Source of the DNA: Chloracidobacterium validum | Lineage (GTDB): Bacteria > Acidobacteriota > Blastocatellia > Chloracidobacteriales > Chloracidobacteriaceae | Length of the DNA stretch: 64,000 bases | Direction: 5' to 3' | Assembly: GCF_018304825.1 (NCBI RefSeq) | Contig: NZ_CP072649.1 | Location: 620,001 to 684,000, forward strand | Shown here: piece after piece, positions 1-8,732 of the stretch | Layout: each line of letters opens with the position of its first letter | How positions within the stretch are numbered: position 1 is the first letter of the stretch | Translations under genes and position numbers: made by a program | The notes under the pieces: model-generated | Told to the model about the DNA's origin: nothing | The model's database searches: none | Seen by the model: the letters and a program-made list of their open reading frames with translations, nothing else

Positions 1-218
1 TTGATGATGCCATCGCGTAGTTCGTCAATGCACAGCAGGGCGACATCCTGGTGGTTCTCGTCAAGCGGCAGGACATGAAGTAGAAAGCGCAGTCCAAGGT
101 AACGTCCCCAGACCGAGCGGGCGGTGGAAGCATCGGGCGCAGGGGTGAGCACCGGCCGCTCACTGACGACCTGGCGCTGTTGCGCCCGGAGTTTTTGAGC
201 TTTTGTTTTTTTAGGCAT
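1..218 (-). CDS. N-terminal part of an unknown protein, cut by window edge
   Basis: An open frame on the minus strand starts with ATG at 218 and runs off the left edge (72 codons visible). The start is lysine- and glutamine-rich (MPKKTKAQKL), followed by a segment with LRFLLHVLPLDENHQD and ALLCIDELRDG. I do not recognise the family. A nearer ATG at 225 is followed at once by a stop, so 218 is preferred. It lies downstream of the thioesterase gene on the same strand with a gap of about 100 bp, so the two could be co-transcribed. Confidence 0.5.
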   Translation of the reverse strand, partial: MPKKTKAQKLRAQQRQVVSERPVLTPAPDASTARSVWGRYLGLRFLLHVLPLDENHQDVALLCIDELRDGII

Positions 219-324
219 AGGGCATGTCAAAGCGACGCGGACGCCGTCCGCGAACCATCCAGCCGGACTTGCCGAACCAGAGCCGAACCAAATCAGCCAG
301 GGGGCCCGAACGCTGTCGGTATGG

Positions 325-810
325 TCAGACCATCGGCGGGGGCGTCGGGCGATTGAGAACGGCTATCGTGAGCCGGCTGACACAGACGAGCCGTCCATCA
401 TCGTCACGGATTTTGATGTCCCAGACGTGCGTACTCGAACCAATATGCAGTGCCGTCACCGTCCCGTGAACGTAGCCGTCCCGCGCGGCGCGAATGTGGT
501 TCGCGTTGATTTCCAGCCCAACGATCATTCGCTCTGGTGAGACAAGGTGGGAAGCCACGCTGCCGAGTGTTTCCGCCAGGGCGACCGAGGCCCCGCCGTG
601 AAGCAGGCCGAAGGGTTGTTTCGTTCGCTCATCAACCGGCATGCGCGCCCGCAGAAACGTCGGCGACGCTTCCGTAAACTCGATTCCTAGGTGGGCTGCC
701 AGTCCGGTGCGCGCCGAGGACAGATTGGCGGGGGCAGCGTCGGAAGGAAAGACGGCCAATGATTGTTCATTCATAGACATTGCTTGTGATTCAACGTTCA
801 GGCGAGTCAC
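325..810 (-). CDS. PaaI-family hotdog-fold thioesterase
   Basis: The 161-residue product has the single hotdog-domain layout of PaaI/MenI-type acyl-CoA thioesterases: the FGLLHGGASVALAETLGS segment (residues about 67-84) carries the conserved HGG and the acidic residue of the active site, followed by VGLEINANHIRAARDG and a beta-strand end. Such enzymes hydrolyse aryl- or acyl-CoA esters in the cytoplasm. The longest frame begins with GTG at 810; ATG codons at 780 and 774 are equally good starts and no strong Shine-Dalgarno separates them. It lies downstream of HMG-CoA reductase on the same strand. The exact substrate cannot be read from the sequence. Confidence 0.85.
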   Translation of the reverse strand: MTRLNVESQAMSMNEQSLAVFPSDAAPANLSSARTGLAAHLGIEFTEASPTFLRARMPVDERTKQPFGLLHGGASVALAETLGSVASHLVSPERMIVGLEINANHIRAARDGYVHGTVTALHIGSSTHVWDIKIRDDDGRLVCVSRLTIAVLNRPTPPPMV

Positions 811-893
811 AGCCGGCGCGAAAGCGCCAGTTGCCGTGACTCACGAACGCAGGAGATTGAGCGTGGCTCCAGGGAGGCTACCGATGTGGGGAG

Positions 894-2063
894 CTATCGG
901 TTACGCCCGTACTGTTCATGGCTCGATACCCAGTCATGCGAGCTAATGGCCGAAGCGAGCGAGAGTTCACCGGCCAGGACGACCGCCGCCACGATTTCAG
1001 CGAGCTTGTTGACATTACCCGGCCCATCGCAGCCAAGCAACTTCAGGCATTCTTTCTGAGTCGGCAGCCCGGTGCCGCCCCCATAGGTCGCCACGATGAG
1101 CGATGGAATCGTCATCGAAAGATAGAGCGCGTCTTCCGGGGTACGCTCGCAGTAGAGAATCCCGGCCGACGACTCGGACACATTGGCCACGTCCTGTCCG
1201 GTCGCAATGAACATCGCCGTCACGCCATTGGCCGAATGTGCGCCGTTGTTGTTGACGCCCGACATGAAGCCACCGATGGACTGCACCTGGAAGTGGTAGT
1301 GCAGCGACTCCGGCGAGGTGCGCATCACCTGCCGGAGCAAGTCACCGGGAATGGTGGCTTCGGCCGTGACGCGCTTGCCGCGGGTCATGATGCTGTTGAT
1401 TTGTGACGCTTTTTTGTCAGTGGCAAAGTTCGACTCCAAAAACCAGCGGACGACTTTCCCCTGGTTTTGCACAATCCACTGGCAGGCGGCGTAGGTTGCC
1501 CGTCCCACCATGTTCTGGCCGGCGGCATCGCCGGTTGAGTAGTTGAAGCGCGTGTAGAGAAACTTGTTCGACTGGTAGAACTCGATATTGAGCAGCTTGC
1601 CAATTCGGGTGGTGGACTCGGCGGCCGCTTTGACTTGGTCAAAGTTTTCTCGCAACCAGTCAGCGAAGTCACGGGCGTCGCGGGCATTTTGGAAAATGAA
1701 CACTGGGGCGCGTTGCATTTGGTCGGCAGAGACCGTGCAGAGCACCCCGCCCGCCATTGTGAGCGCCTTCATGCCCCGATTGTAGCTCGCCACGAGCGTG
1801 CCTTCCGAAGTCGCCATGGGCACCAGAAACTCCCCTTGGGCGTGTTCCCCGTGGATGAGAATCGGCCCGGCCAACCCAATTGGAACCTGCGCGACACCGA
1901 TGAAGCTTTCTATGTTGCCCCGGCACACATGTGGGTCAAACGAATAGCGGTTGATGTGTTGGAGCGGCTCACCAGTCCGCTGCTGCACCAGTTCCTGCCG
2001 CTGACGAATGATGTCATCAGCATAGTCATCTTCTTTACTGTACGGGACACGCACAGAAGCCAT
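894..2063 (-). CDS. hmgA: class I hydroxymethylglutaryl-CoA reductase
   Basis: Makes mevalonate from HMG-CoA with NADPH, the committed step of the mevalonate isoprenoid pathway. The catalytic set is visible: Glu in MATSEGTLVAS, Lys in FATDKKASQIN, Asp in IATGQDVAN and the C-terminal His in SSHDWVSSHEQYGR. The HSANGVTAMFIATGQD dinucleotide-binding stretch is characteristic of class I enzymes. There is no N-terminal membrane domain, so it is soluble. The start at 2063 is chosen because AAGGAG lies about 7 bp upstream; the frame could be extended to 2132 without a ribosome site. A sigma-70-like promoter lies about 60 bp upstream. A mevalonate pathway is a minority trait in bacteria. Confidence 0.95.
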   Translation of the reverse strand: MASVRVPYSKEDDYADDIIRQRQELVQQRTGEPLQHINRYSFDPHVCRGNIESFIGVAQVPIGLAGPILIHGEHAQGEFLVPMATSEGTLVASYNRGMKALTMAGGVLCTVSADQMQRAPVFIFQNARDARDFADWLRENFDQVKAAAESTTRIGKLLNIEFYQSNKFLYTRFNYSTGDAAGQNMVGRATYAACQWIVQNQGKVVRWFLESNFATDKKASQINSIMTRGKRVTAEATIPGDLLRQVMRTSPESLHYHFQVQSIGGFMSGVNNNGAHSANGVTAMFIATGQDVANVSESSAGILYCERTPEDALYLSMTIPSLIVATYGGGTGLPTQKECLKLLGCDGPGNVNKLAEIVAAVVLAGELSLASAISSHDWVSSHEQYGRNR

Positions 2064-2120
2064 ACTTTGTTCTCCTTCGGAAAGAATGCGAGGTACGGGA
2101 GCGCATAGTGAACAGCGCGC

Positions 2121-2148
2121 GTTATACATCACAGCCGTTGCGCGTCAA
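2121..2148 (-). promoter_or_regulatory. sigma-70-like promoter of the HMG-CoA reductase gene
   Basis: On the minus strand TTGACG (2148-2143) and TATAAC (2126-2121) are separated by 16 bp and point toward hmgA, leaving an untranslated leader of roughly 50 bp. The remaining divergent intergenic DNA up to 2391 shows nothing else I can name. Confidence 0.5.
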
Positions 2149-2391
2149 CCCCGATTCATCGGTGGGTTGGGGACGCTTATGGGAAACACCTAACTTTTCC
2201 ACGTTGCCAGACGTTTGACAAACCCAAGCTGGCTTGCCAGCATCTCTACACAGCGTGCCAATCGTAGCATTAGCGCGGTTTTGCAAATTAACGGAGGGCT
2301 GGATTGACGCCCCCCAGTACAGGTTGCGCTCGGCGCTAGCCGACTCACCAGAGAACCCATCTTGAACCACTTTGAGGAGAGCTTGTTTGCC

Positions 2392-3378
2392 ATGAAAACC
2401 GTTTCGATTGTTGTCTTGAGCCTCGCGTTCACCGCAGGTCCGCTTGGTTCGGTCGCTGTCGCCCATGTGGGCGGAGCGATTCAGGGACAAGACAACGCTG
2501 CCAAGCAGCGCAAGGAATACGACGACTACAAAAAAATTGAGTCTGAGCAGGATCCGGCAAAGAAACTTGAACTGGCGCGCGCGTTCTTTGAGTCTGAACC
2601 GACACCAACCTATGTCAAGTATGTGCAAGGTCAAGTCAATGCGGCTCGCTATGCGCTATTTACCCGCTACAAGGAAGCCGGCGACCTGGCCAACGCGGTC
2701 AAGATTGCCGATGAGTACGTGGCTTCCGTCCCGGAGACTGATCTTTTCTTTGCGTTCCAACTGACGACGCTTGCCGAAGGCAAAGCCTTGAAGCAGGGGG
2801 TTTCGCCGACGGCGGCTCCCGCGTGGGACGAAGCTGCCAAGTACGCAGCCAAAGCCCTCAGGCTGGTCGTCGAGGAAAACAAGTCTGAAGCCATGCTCTA
2901 CGACGCCAAAACAACGACGTGGGACAAAGTCAAGCCCGGCTTCATTGCCTATTTCCACCGTCTCCAGGCCCTGGCTCACTTCACCGCCAAACGCAATAAC
3001 GAAGCTGAAAAGTCGCTTCTGGCTTCTATCGAAGCAAAGTGCGACGCTTATCCCGACGTCTATTTCCTGCTCGGGCAAATCCACAACGCGCGGTACGATG
3101 AAAAAGCCGGTGTGTTCAACAAGCTCTCGGCCGAAGCCCAAGGTGAAGAAAAGGGTCAAAAGCTGCTTCAGGAAGCTAAGGACGAAGCCAAAAAGGCATC
3201 GGAATTTTTTGCGCGTGGCATCCTTATTGCCGAAGCCTCTCCCAACAAGGATGCGTACAAAGCGGTTGTCGCCAACGCCCGCAAAGAGCTTGAAGAGGCT
3301 TATGAAATCTGGAACGACGGCAAGCAAGATGGGTTGGCTGAATACTTGGCAAGCTTCAAATCAAGCTGCCAGCCATAG
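2392..3378 (+). CDS. exported TPR-like helical protein of unknown role
   Basis: The 328-residue product begins with a Sec-type signal peptide (MKTVSIVVLSLAFTAGPLG, cleavage probably near AVAHVGG), so it is exported. The rest is alpha-helical and rich in Lys, Glu and Ala, with paired-helix segments such as KRNNEAEKSLLASIEAKCDAYPDVYF that look like tetratricopeptide repeats (about residues 170-240). No catalytic motif is seen. ATG at 2392 has GAGGAG 12 bp upstream; an upstream TTG at 2362 would spoil the signal peptide. It is divergent from hmgA and upstream of the RNase III gene. A periplasmic scaffold is the best guess, by fold only. Confidence 0.7.
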   Translation: MKTVSIVVLSLAFTAGPLGSVAVAHVGGAIQGQDNAAKQRKEYDDYKKIESEQDPAKKLELARAFFESEPTPTYVKYVQGQVNAARYALFTRYKEAGDLANAVKIADEYVASVPETDLFFAFQLTTLAEGKALKQGVSPTAAPAWDEAAKYAAKALRLVVEENKSEAMLYDAKTTTWDKVKPGFIAYFHRLQALAHFTAKRNNEAEKSLLASIEAKCDAYPDVYFLLGQIHNARYDEKAGVFNKLSAEAQGEEKGQKLLQEAKDEAKKASEFFARGILIAEASPNKDAYKAVVANARKELEEAYEIWNDGKQDGLAEYLASFKSSCQP

Positions 3379-3387
3379 CCCCCTGAG

Positions 3388-3425
3388 GGCCGGTCGCGCG
3401 GGTGACGCCCGGCTGGCGACCGGCC
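3388..3425. terminator. perfect 10-bp stem upstream of rnc
   Basis: GGCCGGTCGC (3388-3397) and GCGACCGGCC (3416-3425) form a perfect 10-bp stem with a nested GGG/CCC pair in the loop. There is no T-run after it, so a classical terminator is doubtful. It lies in the leader of the RNase III gene, where a cleavable hairpin would fit the autoregulation known for E. coli rnc. Confidence 0.4.
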
Positions 3426-3455
3426 GTGGGTTTGCCATTACAGGCATCAACGCTC

Positions 3456-4193
3456 ATGGCTAAACGTAGCGGTCAAGCCCTCGAAGTTCAGATGGCCCAG
3501 CTTGAGGAAGCGCTGGGCCATTCGTTCGTTCGACGCAACCTACTCGTCGAGGCCGTTACCCACCGTTCCTATGCTACCGAGCATCCCCCTAGCCCACATA
3601 ACGAACGCCTGGAGTTTCTAGGGGATGCGGTTTTAGGTTTTATTATCTGCGCCTGGCTCGTTGAGCGGTTTCCCACGGCTACGGAGGGGGAATTGGCCAA
3701 GGCCAAGGGTCACTTGGTTGCTTCAACGCAACTGGCGCAGGCCGCGACGCGCATTGGTTTAGGCAATGCCCTCCGACTTGGGCGCAACGAGGAACAGCAG
3801 GGCGGCCGGCGCAAGCAAACCCTGCTTGAAAACGCCTTCGAGGCCGTCATCGCGGCCATCTATCTCGATGGCGGCATTGCCGCCGCCGCCGCCGTCGTGC
3901 GGCGCATCTTTGCCGACGAGGTAGCCACGCTCGACTTCGCGCGCATTGCCGCCCTTGACGCCAAGACGGCGCTTCAGGATTGGCTGCGCTTCCAGCGTCG
4001 TCCACTACCCTGCTACGCCACGGTGGCGGTCGAGGGACAATCCCACCGGCCGACGTTTCATGTCACGGTGAGTGTCGAAGGCCGCCTGCTTGGTGAAGGC
4101 CATGGTTCGAGTCGTAAGGCCGCCGAGCAAGCGGCGGCGGCCCTGGCGCTCCAGCAGTTGAAAGCCGAGGTTGAGCAGCATGGCGGCCACTGA
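3456..4193 (+). CDS. rnc: ribonuclease III
   Basis: Double-strand RNA endonuclease for rRNA and mRNA processing. The signature NERLEFLGDAVLGFI (residues about 49-63) carries the catalytic Glu and Asp; the second acidic cluster is TLLENAFEAVIAAIYLDGG. A C-terminal double-stranded-RNA-binding domain follows (ALQDWLRFQ ... GHGSSRKAAEQAAAALAL). At 245 residues its length is normal for the family. ATG at 3456 (MAKRSG) is used; the frame extends upstream without a start of quality. It overlaps the next gene by 14 bp. RNase III is the enzyme known to excise intervening sequences flanked by helices, which matters for the hairpin tracts found at 36-40 kb. Confidence 0.93.
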   Translation: MAKRSGQALEVQMAQLEEALGHSFVRRNLLVEAVTHRSYATEHPPSPHNERLEFLGDAVLGFIICAWLVERFPTATEGELAKAKGHLVASTQLAQAATRIGLGNALRLGRNEEQQGGRRKQTLLENAFEAVIAAIYLDGGIAAAAAVVRRIFADEVATLDFARIAALDAKTALQDWLRFQRRPLPCYATVAVEGQSHRPTFHVTVSVEGRLLGEGHGSSRKAAEQAAAALALQQLKAEVEQHGGH

Positions 4194-5496
4194 TCAACCG
4201 ACGCGCCGCCCCGTCTCACGACGGTGGCAGTGGCTTTTACTGGCGGGGGGAGCCGTCCCGGTCGGGGTCTTCCTGCTTTTGTTCGGCGCGCCACGGCTCA
4301 TCCCAAGTCGCTGGCTCGTTCCCCGTTTGGAAGGACTCTTGAGCAAGGCCCTCGGCGCGCCGGTTCAACTGGCGAAGGCGCAAGCCACGTCGTTTCTCCC
4401 GCTGACGATTGCCGTCCAAGATGCCACCCTTGGTCAGAACCGCCCGGAAGACCGACTGACCGGCACCATTCGCCGCGCCGAGTTCGGCATTGGATGGCTC
4501 AACCTCTTTCGCCAGCGCCCAACGTTCACGCACCTGACCGTGCAGGAGGCCGCCATCCGCCTCACGGCCGGCCCGGCAAGCTCGTCTCCGGCAGCCTCGG
4601 TCCCGGCTTTGCGCCACCTCGCCACGGCGTTTCTGTCCGCAACTGACGCCGCGGCGCCGGCCGATGCCGGGACGTTCACCATCGAAACCCTGACGGTGAG
4701 CGACTGCTCGCTGCGCTGGAGCGATACGCCATTTGCGTTCGAGCACTTGCATACGACCGGGCAGGTTCGGGGGCGTGACGTGGCGCTTGGCCGTACGACA
4801 GCGGATTGGTTGGGCGGCAAGCTGGACGCCACGGCCGCGCGTCTGACGTTCGCGCCGGAACGCCTTGGCTTTGCCATCACCGGGCGACTGACCGACCTTC
4901 CGACCGAGCAACTGGCTCGTCCCCCCGAAACGCCGGCCGTCACCGGTCGGGGGACGTTTCGGCTAGACGTGATCGGGCAGTATGCGTACGAGCCGCAAAG
5001 GTTCGAGGGGTTGACCGGGTCAGGCGACGTGGTCATCCGGGAAGGAAGCCTGCCGCGCCTGCGGCCGGGTATCATCGGACGCACGATGACCACACCTTCA
5101 CTGCCGTCACAGATTGGTGGTTTTGAGCTTGGTTCACTGCGGGAACGCTTGCTCGGCCCGGCCGAGCCCAAGCCGGAGCCACCCCCGAACCCCACCGGGC
5201 TGACCTTCCGCGAGATGACGTTCCGCTTTGAGTTGGAAGGCACGCTGGTCAAGCTCGACGGACTGACCTGCGACGTTGAGGAAGGTCGGCAAGTGACCGG
5301 CAAGGGGACGGTTTCGCTGGCGGAGCGCCCATCTCCAATCAACTTCGACCTGCGGTTCCCGCTCAACTTCGTCACCGGCGGCAGGGGCAACACGCTACCC
5401 TTGCTTGGCGCGTTGAGCGAGCGCCAAATGGTGCCGGTACGGGTGACCGGCACCTTCGAGCGTCCGGTCATCGAAATCATCGGATTGTCGCTGTAG
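4180..5496 (+). CDS. AsmA-like envelope protein
   Basis: About 438 residues. One N-terminal membrane anchor (residues about 17-40, WLLLAGGAVPVGVFLLLFGA) is followed by an AsmA-type beta-rich periplasmic region that opens with LEGLLSKALGAPVQLAKAQA and ends with the family-typical LSERQMVPVRVTGTFERPVIEI. AsmA-like proteins are implicated in phospholipid transport and outer-membrane assembly. The start codon lies inside rnc (TTG at 4171 or ATG at 4180), indicating translational coupling. Which AsmA subfamily it belongs to cannot be told. Confidence 0.7.
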   Translation: MAATDQPTRRPVSRRWQWLLLAGGAVPVGVFLLLFGAPRLIPSRWLVPRLEGLLSKALGAPVQLAKAQATSFLPLTIAVQDATLGQNRPEDRLTGTIRRAEFGIGWLNLFRQRPTFTHLTVQEAAIRLTAGPASSSPAASVPALRHLATAFLSATDAAAPADAGTFTIETLTVSDCSLRWSDTPFAFEHLHTTGQVRGRDVALGRTTADWLGGKLDATAARLTFAPERLGFAITGRLTDLPTEQLARPPETPAVTGRGTFRLDVIGQYAYEPQRFEGLTGSGDVVIREGSLPRLRPGIIGRTMTTPSLPSQIGGFELGSLRERLLGPAEPKPEPPPNPTGLTFREMTFRFELEGTLVKLDGLTCDVEEGRQVTGKGTVSLAERPSPINFDLRFPLNFVTGGRGNTLPLLGALSERQMVPVRVTGTFERPVIEIIGLSL

Positions 5497-5505
5497 AATG
5501 GCGCT

Positions 5506-6129
5506 ATGCTCGACCTGACGCAGTTGCCACCCGAAGCCTTCCGTCGCTGGGATGAATCCCCGGACCCGATTTTCTACGCCCAGCCGCGCTTCGTCACACA
5601 CATTGATGCCGGCGCCATTGCCGCCGTCACCCAGCTTTACCGCGAATACTTTCCGGCCGGCGGCGACCTGCTGGACGTCTGTTCGAGTTGGGTAAGCCAC
5701 CTTCCCGAAGACATAGCGTATCGGCAGGTCATCGGGATTGGCCTGAATGCGGCCGAGCTGGCCGCCAATCCGCGGCTGACGCAGTGGTTCGTACATGACC
5801 TGAACGCCAACCCATGCCTGCCCCTGCCGGACGCTTGCCTGGACGCCGCCGGACTCTGCGTTTCCGTGGACTACCTGGCGCATCCGATCGCCGTCCTGCG
5901 CGACGTCGGGCGCGTGTTACGCCCTGGTGGACCGCTCGTCATCACGTTTTCCAACCGTTGTTTCCCGACCAAAGCCATCGCCATTTGGCTAGCCCTCACC
6001 GACCACCAGCGTTGCCGGTTGGTTGAAGGCTTTTTGCAGGCGGCCGGGGTCTGGCGCGACATCCAGACGCTTGACCGCAGTCCCGGTGGTGGGGATCCGC
6101 TCTATGCCGTGATCGGGAGGCGGGTATGA
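5506..6129 (+). CDS. SAM-dependent methyltransferase-like protein
   Basis: 207 residues with a class I methyltransferase core: GGDLLDVCSSWVSHLP (motif I region, about residues 52-67), NPRLTQWFVHDLNANP, an acidic loop LPDACLDAAGLCVSVDYL and RVLRPGGPLVITFSN, the post-motif strand typical of Methyltransf_11. Motif I is not a canonical GxGxG (it reads DVCSSW), as in a known subset of these proteins. It begins 10 bp after the AsmA-like gene and its stop overlaps the start of the epimerase gene by 4 bp, so it belongs to the rnc-to-epimerase operon. The substrate is unknown. Confidence 0.75.
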   Translation: MLDLTQLPPEAFRRWDESPDPIFYAQPRFVTHIDAGAIAAVTQLYREYFPAGGDLLDVCSSWVSHLPEDIAYRQVIGIGLNAAELAANPRLTQWFVHDLNANPCLPLPDACLDAAGLCVSVDYLAHPIAVLRDVGRVLRPGGPLVITFSNRCFPTKAIAIWLALTDHQRCRLVEGFLQAAGVWRDIQTLDRSPGGGDPLYAVIGRRV

Positions 6130-7058
6130 CCATTCACTGTCTCGTGACGGGCGGGGCGGGGTTCATCGGGAGTCACTTGACAGAGCGGCTCGTTCGTGAC
6201 GGCTACCGGGTGCGGGTGGTGGACAGCCTCATCACCGGCTTTCGGCGGAACTTGGCTGCCGTTGCCGACGACATCGAGTTCATCGAAGGGGCGCTGGAGG
6301 ATCCCGCCGTTGCCCGGCGGGCCGTCGCCGGCATCGAGGTGGTCTTTCACCAGGCGGCGCTGCCCAGCGTGCCGCGCTCCGTCCTGGACCCCTTTGCCGC
6401 GCAGCGGTGCGGCGAAATTGCGACCCTGACCCTCCTGCATGCGGCAGCCCAGGCCAGCGTCCGACGGGTGGTGTACGCCTCGTCGTCGAGCATTTACGGT
6501 GACACGCCGACGCTACCGAAAGTCGAAACCATGCCGCCGCGGCCGCTGAGTCCGTACGCGGCAACGAAGCTGGCCGGCGAAGGCTACCTGGCGGCCTACG
6601 CGGCGCTGACCGGGATGGACACCTTGTGCCTGCGGTACTTCAATGTCTTCGGCCCGCGCCAGGACCCGACCAACCAGTACGCCGGGGTGATTGCCAAATT
6701 CGTGACGGTCATGGCGCGGGGCGAGCGCCCGACGATTTACGGCGACGGCACGGCGACGCGCGACTTTACGCCGGTGGCGAATGTGGTCGAGGCCAACCTC
6801 TTGGCGATGATGACGCCAGGGCGCTTCCAGGGCGACGTGTTCAACATTGCCTGTGGGCGACGCATTGCTATCGGTGACTTGGTCGCCCAGCTCAATCACC
6901 TTTTCGGGCAAGCCATCGAACCCATCCATGCCCCGCCCCGACCGGGCGACATTGCCCATTCGTTGGCTGACATCGCCAAGGCCAAGCGCGCTTTGGGCTA
7001 CTGCCCGACCGTGACATTTGAAGACGGCTTACGCGAACTGGCAACGCTGTATCAATGA
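6126..7058 (+). CDS. NAD-dependent sugar-nucleotide epimerase
   Basis: 310-residue extended short-chain dehydrogenase. The Rossmann motif GGAGFIGSHL is at residues 9-18, the catalytic YAATK at about 140-144 with SSSSIYGD upstream, and the substrate loop RYFNVFGPRQDP is typical of UDP-glucose/UDP-GlcNAc 4-epimerases of the GalE/WbpP group. It probably supplies sugar nucleotides for surface polysaccharide. ATG overlaps the stop of the methyltransferase gene. Its 3' end abuts the first integrase relic, marking the left edge of the integron region. Confidence 0.88.
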   Translation: MTIHCLVTGGAGFIGSHLTERLVRDGYRVRVVDSLITGFRRNLAAVADDIEFIEGALEDPAVARRAVAGIEVVFHQAALPSVPRSVLDPFAAQRCGEIATLTLLHAAAQASVRRVVYASSSSIYGDTPTLPKVETMPPRPLSPYAATKLAGEGYLAAYAALTGMDTLCLRYFNVFGPRQDPTNQYAGVIAKFVTVMARGERPTIYGDGTATRDFTPVANVVEANLLAMMTPGRFQGDVFNIACGRRIAIGDLVAQLNHLFGQAIEPIHAPPRPGDIAHSLADIAKAKRALGYCPTVTFEDGLRELATLYQ

Positions 7059-7062
7059 TCGG

Positions 7063-7470
7063 ACATTATCCATCAAGGAGCAGAAGCCACTTCTGAGCGA
7101 GAAAGCACTGTGGGTATCAACTGCCTGCGTTTGGCTCTGGGGGGTATCCGCAAGCTCACGCTCGAAGACGTGCCGAAAGAGGAACCGTAGGGCGTTGCAG
7201 GCTTGATTCTGGGCTGACTGGGCTTTTCCCTTTTCAATTTTCAATAAATGGCGAGAGGAGGTTTTTGTAATAGCCAATCGCCCACCGGACTTCGGCCGGT
7301 TGTTCCACCGTCTGTCCCTTGGAAGTCAGCTTGGCGATGAAGGGCGACACACTCCCAAGAGCTTCGGGTTGATACTCATACTTGTTACAGAAATGCAGGT
7401 AGAAGCGCACCCACTTCCGATATTCGGACCATCGTGCTGGTGGGATATGTTTGGGTCTCGGCGCGTCATC
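7063..7470 (-). pseudogene. intI: integron integrase relic 1 (N-terminal part)
   Basis: Broken minus-strand frames encode pieces of an integron-type tyrosine recombinase: an N-terminal extension (ARWSEYRKWVRFYLHFCNKY, then SPFIAKLTSKGQTVEQPAEV, 7240-7450) and the core-binding piece QNQACNALRFLFRHVFEREL (7140-7210). The second piece is nearly identical to the integrase relic at 25.9-26.05 kb, with an internal deletion of about 40 bp. The catalytic half is missing, cut where the epimerase gene ends. It cannot be functional. Confidence 0.75.
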
Positions 7471-7574
7471 AAACCTGGGACTAACCTTGGGAAACTACTC
7501 ATGAGGGTTGCTCTGTATATCCTTACAAACTGCATGTTATCCGAGACTCCCACCAGGCTTGGAGAGACTTGATA

Positions 7575-7726
7575 TAGCTTGACTAAACTTTGCTCTGGAG
7601 GACATATCTGCGGATTCAGATGGCTAGTAGGGGCTGGATATGGGCTGCTTTTGCGGTTCGTCCTTACAGGCTGGCGGATTACTACCGATGTAGTTTGATG
7701 TCGTGCAGCTTAATCACTGGTTAGGT
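7575..7726 (+). mobile_element. attI-like segment, copy 1
   Basis: About 150 bp, repeated with few differences at 12990-13143, starting TAGCTTGACTAAACTTTGC and ending in GTTAGGT, a match to the integron core GTTRRRY. Each copy sits between an integrase relic on the minus strand and the first gene of a cassette series on the plus strand, the place expected for attI. The attI call is inference from position and the terminal core site. The stretch also extends to 7811 without a gene; nothing else is seen there. Confidence 0.55.
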
Positions 7727-7811
7727 TCCCAGGGGTGACTGCGCCTCAACGTTACACAACAACACTTCCCACATTAAATTGAACACAAATTTTTGAGTTA
7801 GGCTACCCACT

Positions 7812-8732
7812 ATGAAGAGCTCTAGTTCAGCATACAATTTACCGTTATTTCACGATCCTTTGGATAATGGTGCGGAAGAGCAAGAGACCCCAAAACCAAA
7901 GAGAACATCGCCCTTGAATGATCTGGATCTCAACCGCTGGCGTGAATACGACGACATAACAACCGATTCGCTTTGGCTGATTCCCGAACGTGACAGAAGC
8001 GGAGCACATCTTGCTGATTACCACGGTAATTTTGTTCCTCAGATTCCATACCAGGCTATGCGGCGCTTCACCAAACGTGGAGATCTTATACTCGATGCTT
8101 TCTTGGGTTCTGGCACTTCCTTGATTGAATGTCGCCGACTTGGTCGCCACGGGATAGGGATCGAACTCAAACCTGAACTTGCACAGCAAGCAGATGACCG
8201 TATTGCTAGCCAAAGCAATCCCTATAATGTCAAAACAATAGTTTTGACAGGTGATAGTAGCAATACTGTATCCACCCCACGAGTCATTACACATGCTGTT
8301 GAGGAAATAGGCAAGGAACAAGTCCAGCTCGTCTTCCTTCATCCACCCTATCATTCAATAATCAAGTTTTCTGACCAACCAGAAGACTTGTCTAATTGTC
8401 CCTCTGTCGAGTCCTTTATACAAAAGTTTGGTCAGGTTGTAGATGTTGTCACGCCATTTCTAGAAACTGGCCGGTTTCTCGTATTAGTTATTGGAGACAT
8501 GTACGCAGCAAGCGAGTGGATACCACTTGGTTTTCACTGCATGCAGGAGGTAATAGGACGAGGCTTTAGCTTAAAGAGTATTGTTGTCAAGGACATGCAG
8601 GGGAATCGTGCTAAGCGGAATCTAGAAAACATCTGGCGCTATCGTGCTCTAGCTGGCGGTTTCTATATTTTCAAACACGAATATGTAATGTTTTTCAGGA
8701 AAGGTATCAGGAATGGACGAACTGCCATTTAG
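7812..8732 (+). CDS. DNA methyltransferase of a type II restriction-modification pair
   Basis: 306-residue beta-type amino-methyltransferase. The SAM-binding motif I is DAFLGSGTSLIECRRLGRHG with IGIELKPE after it (residues about 95-120), and the catalytic motif IV is HPPY (about residue 177), a variant of DPPY/SPPY found in N4-cytosine and N6-adenine enzymes. The gene is AT-rich compared with the flanks, suggesting recent transfer. It overlaps the following HNH nuclease gene by 20 bp, as expected for a co-expressed pair. It is the first gene after the attI-like segment and is followed by an attC site after its partner, so the pair is a two-gene cassette. Confidence 0.85.
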   Translation: MKSSSSAYNLPLFHDPLDNGAEEQETPKPKRTSPLNDLDLNRWREYDDITTDSLWLIPERDRSGAHLADYHGNFVPQIPYQAMRRFTKRGDLILDAFLGSGTSLIECRRLGRHGIGIELKPELAQQADDRIASQSNPYNVKTIVLTGDSSNTVSTPRVITHAVEEIGKEQVQLVFLHPPYHSIIKFSDQPEDLSNCPSVESFIQKFGQVVDVVTPFLETGRFLVLVIGDMYAASEWIPLGFHCMQEVIGRGFSLKSIVVKDMQGNRAKRNLENIWRYRALAGGFYIFKHEYVMFFRKGIRNGRTAI

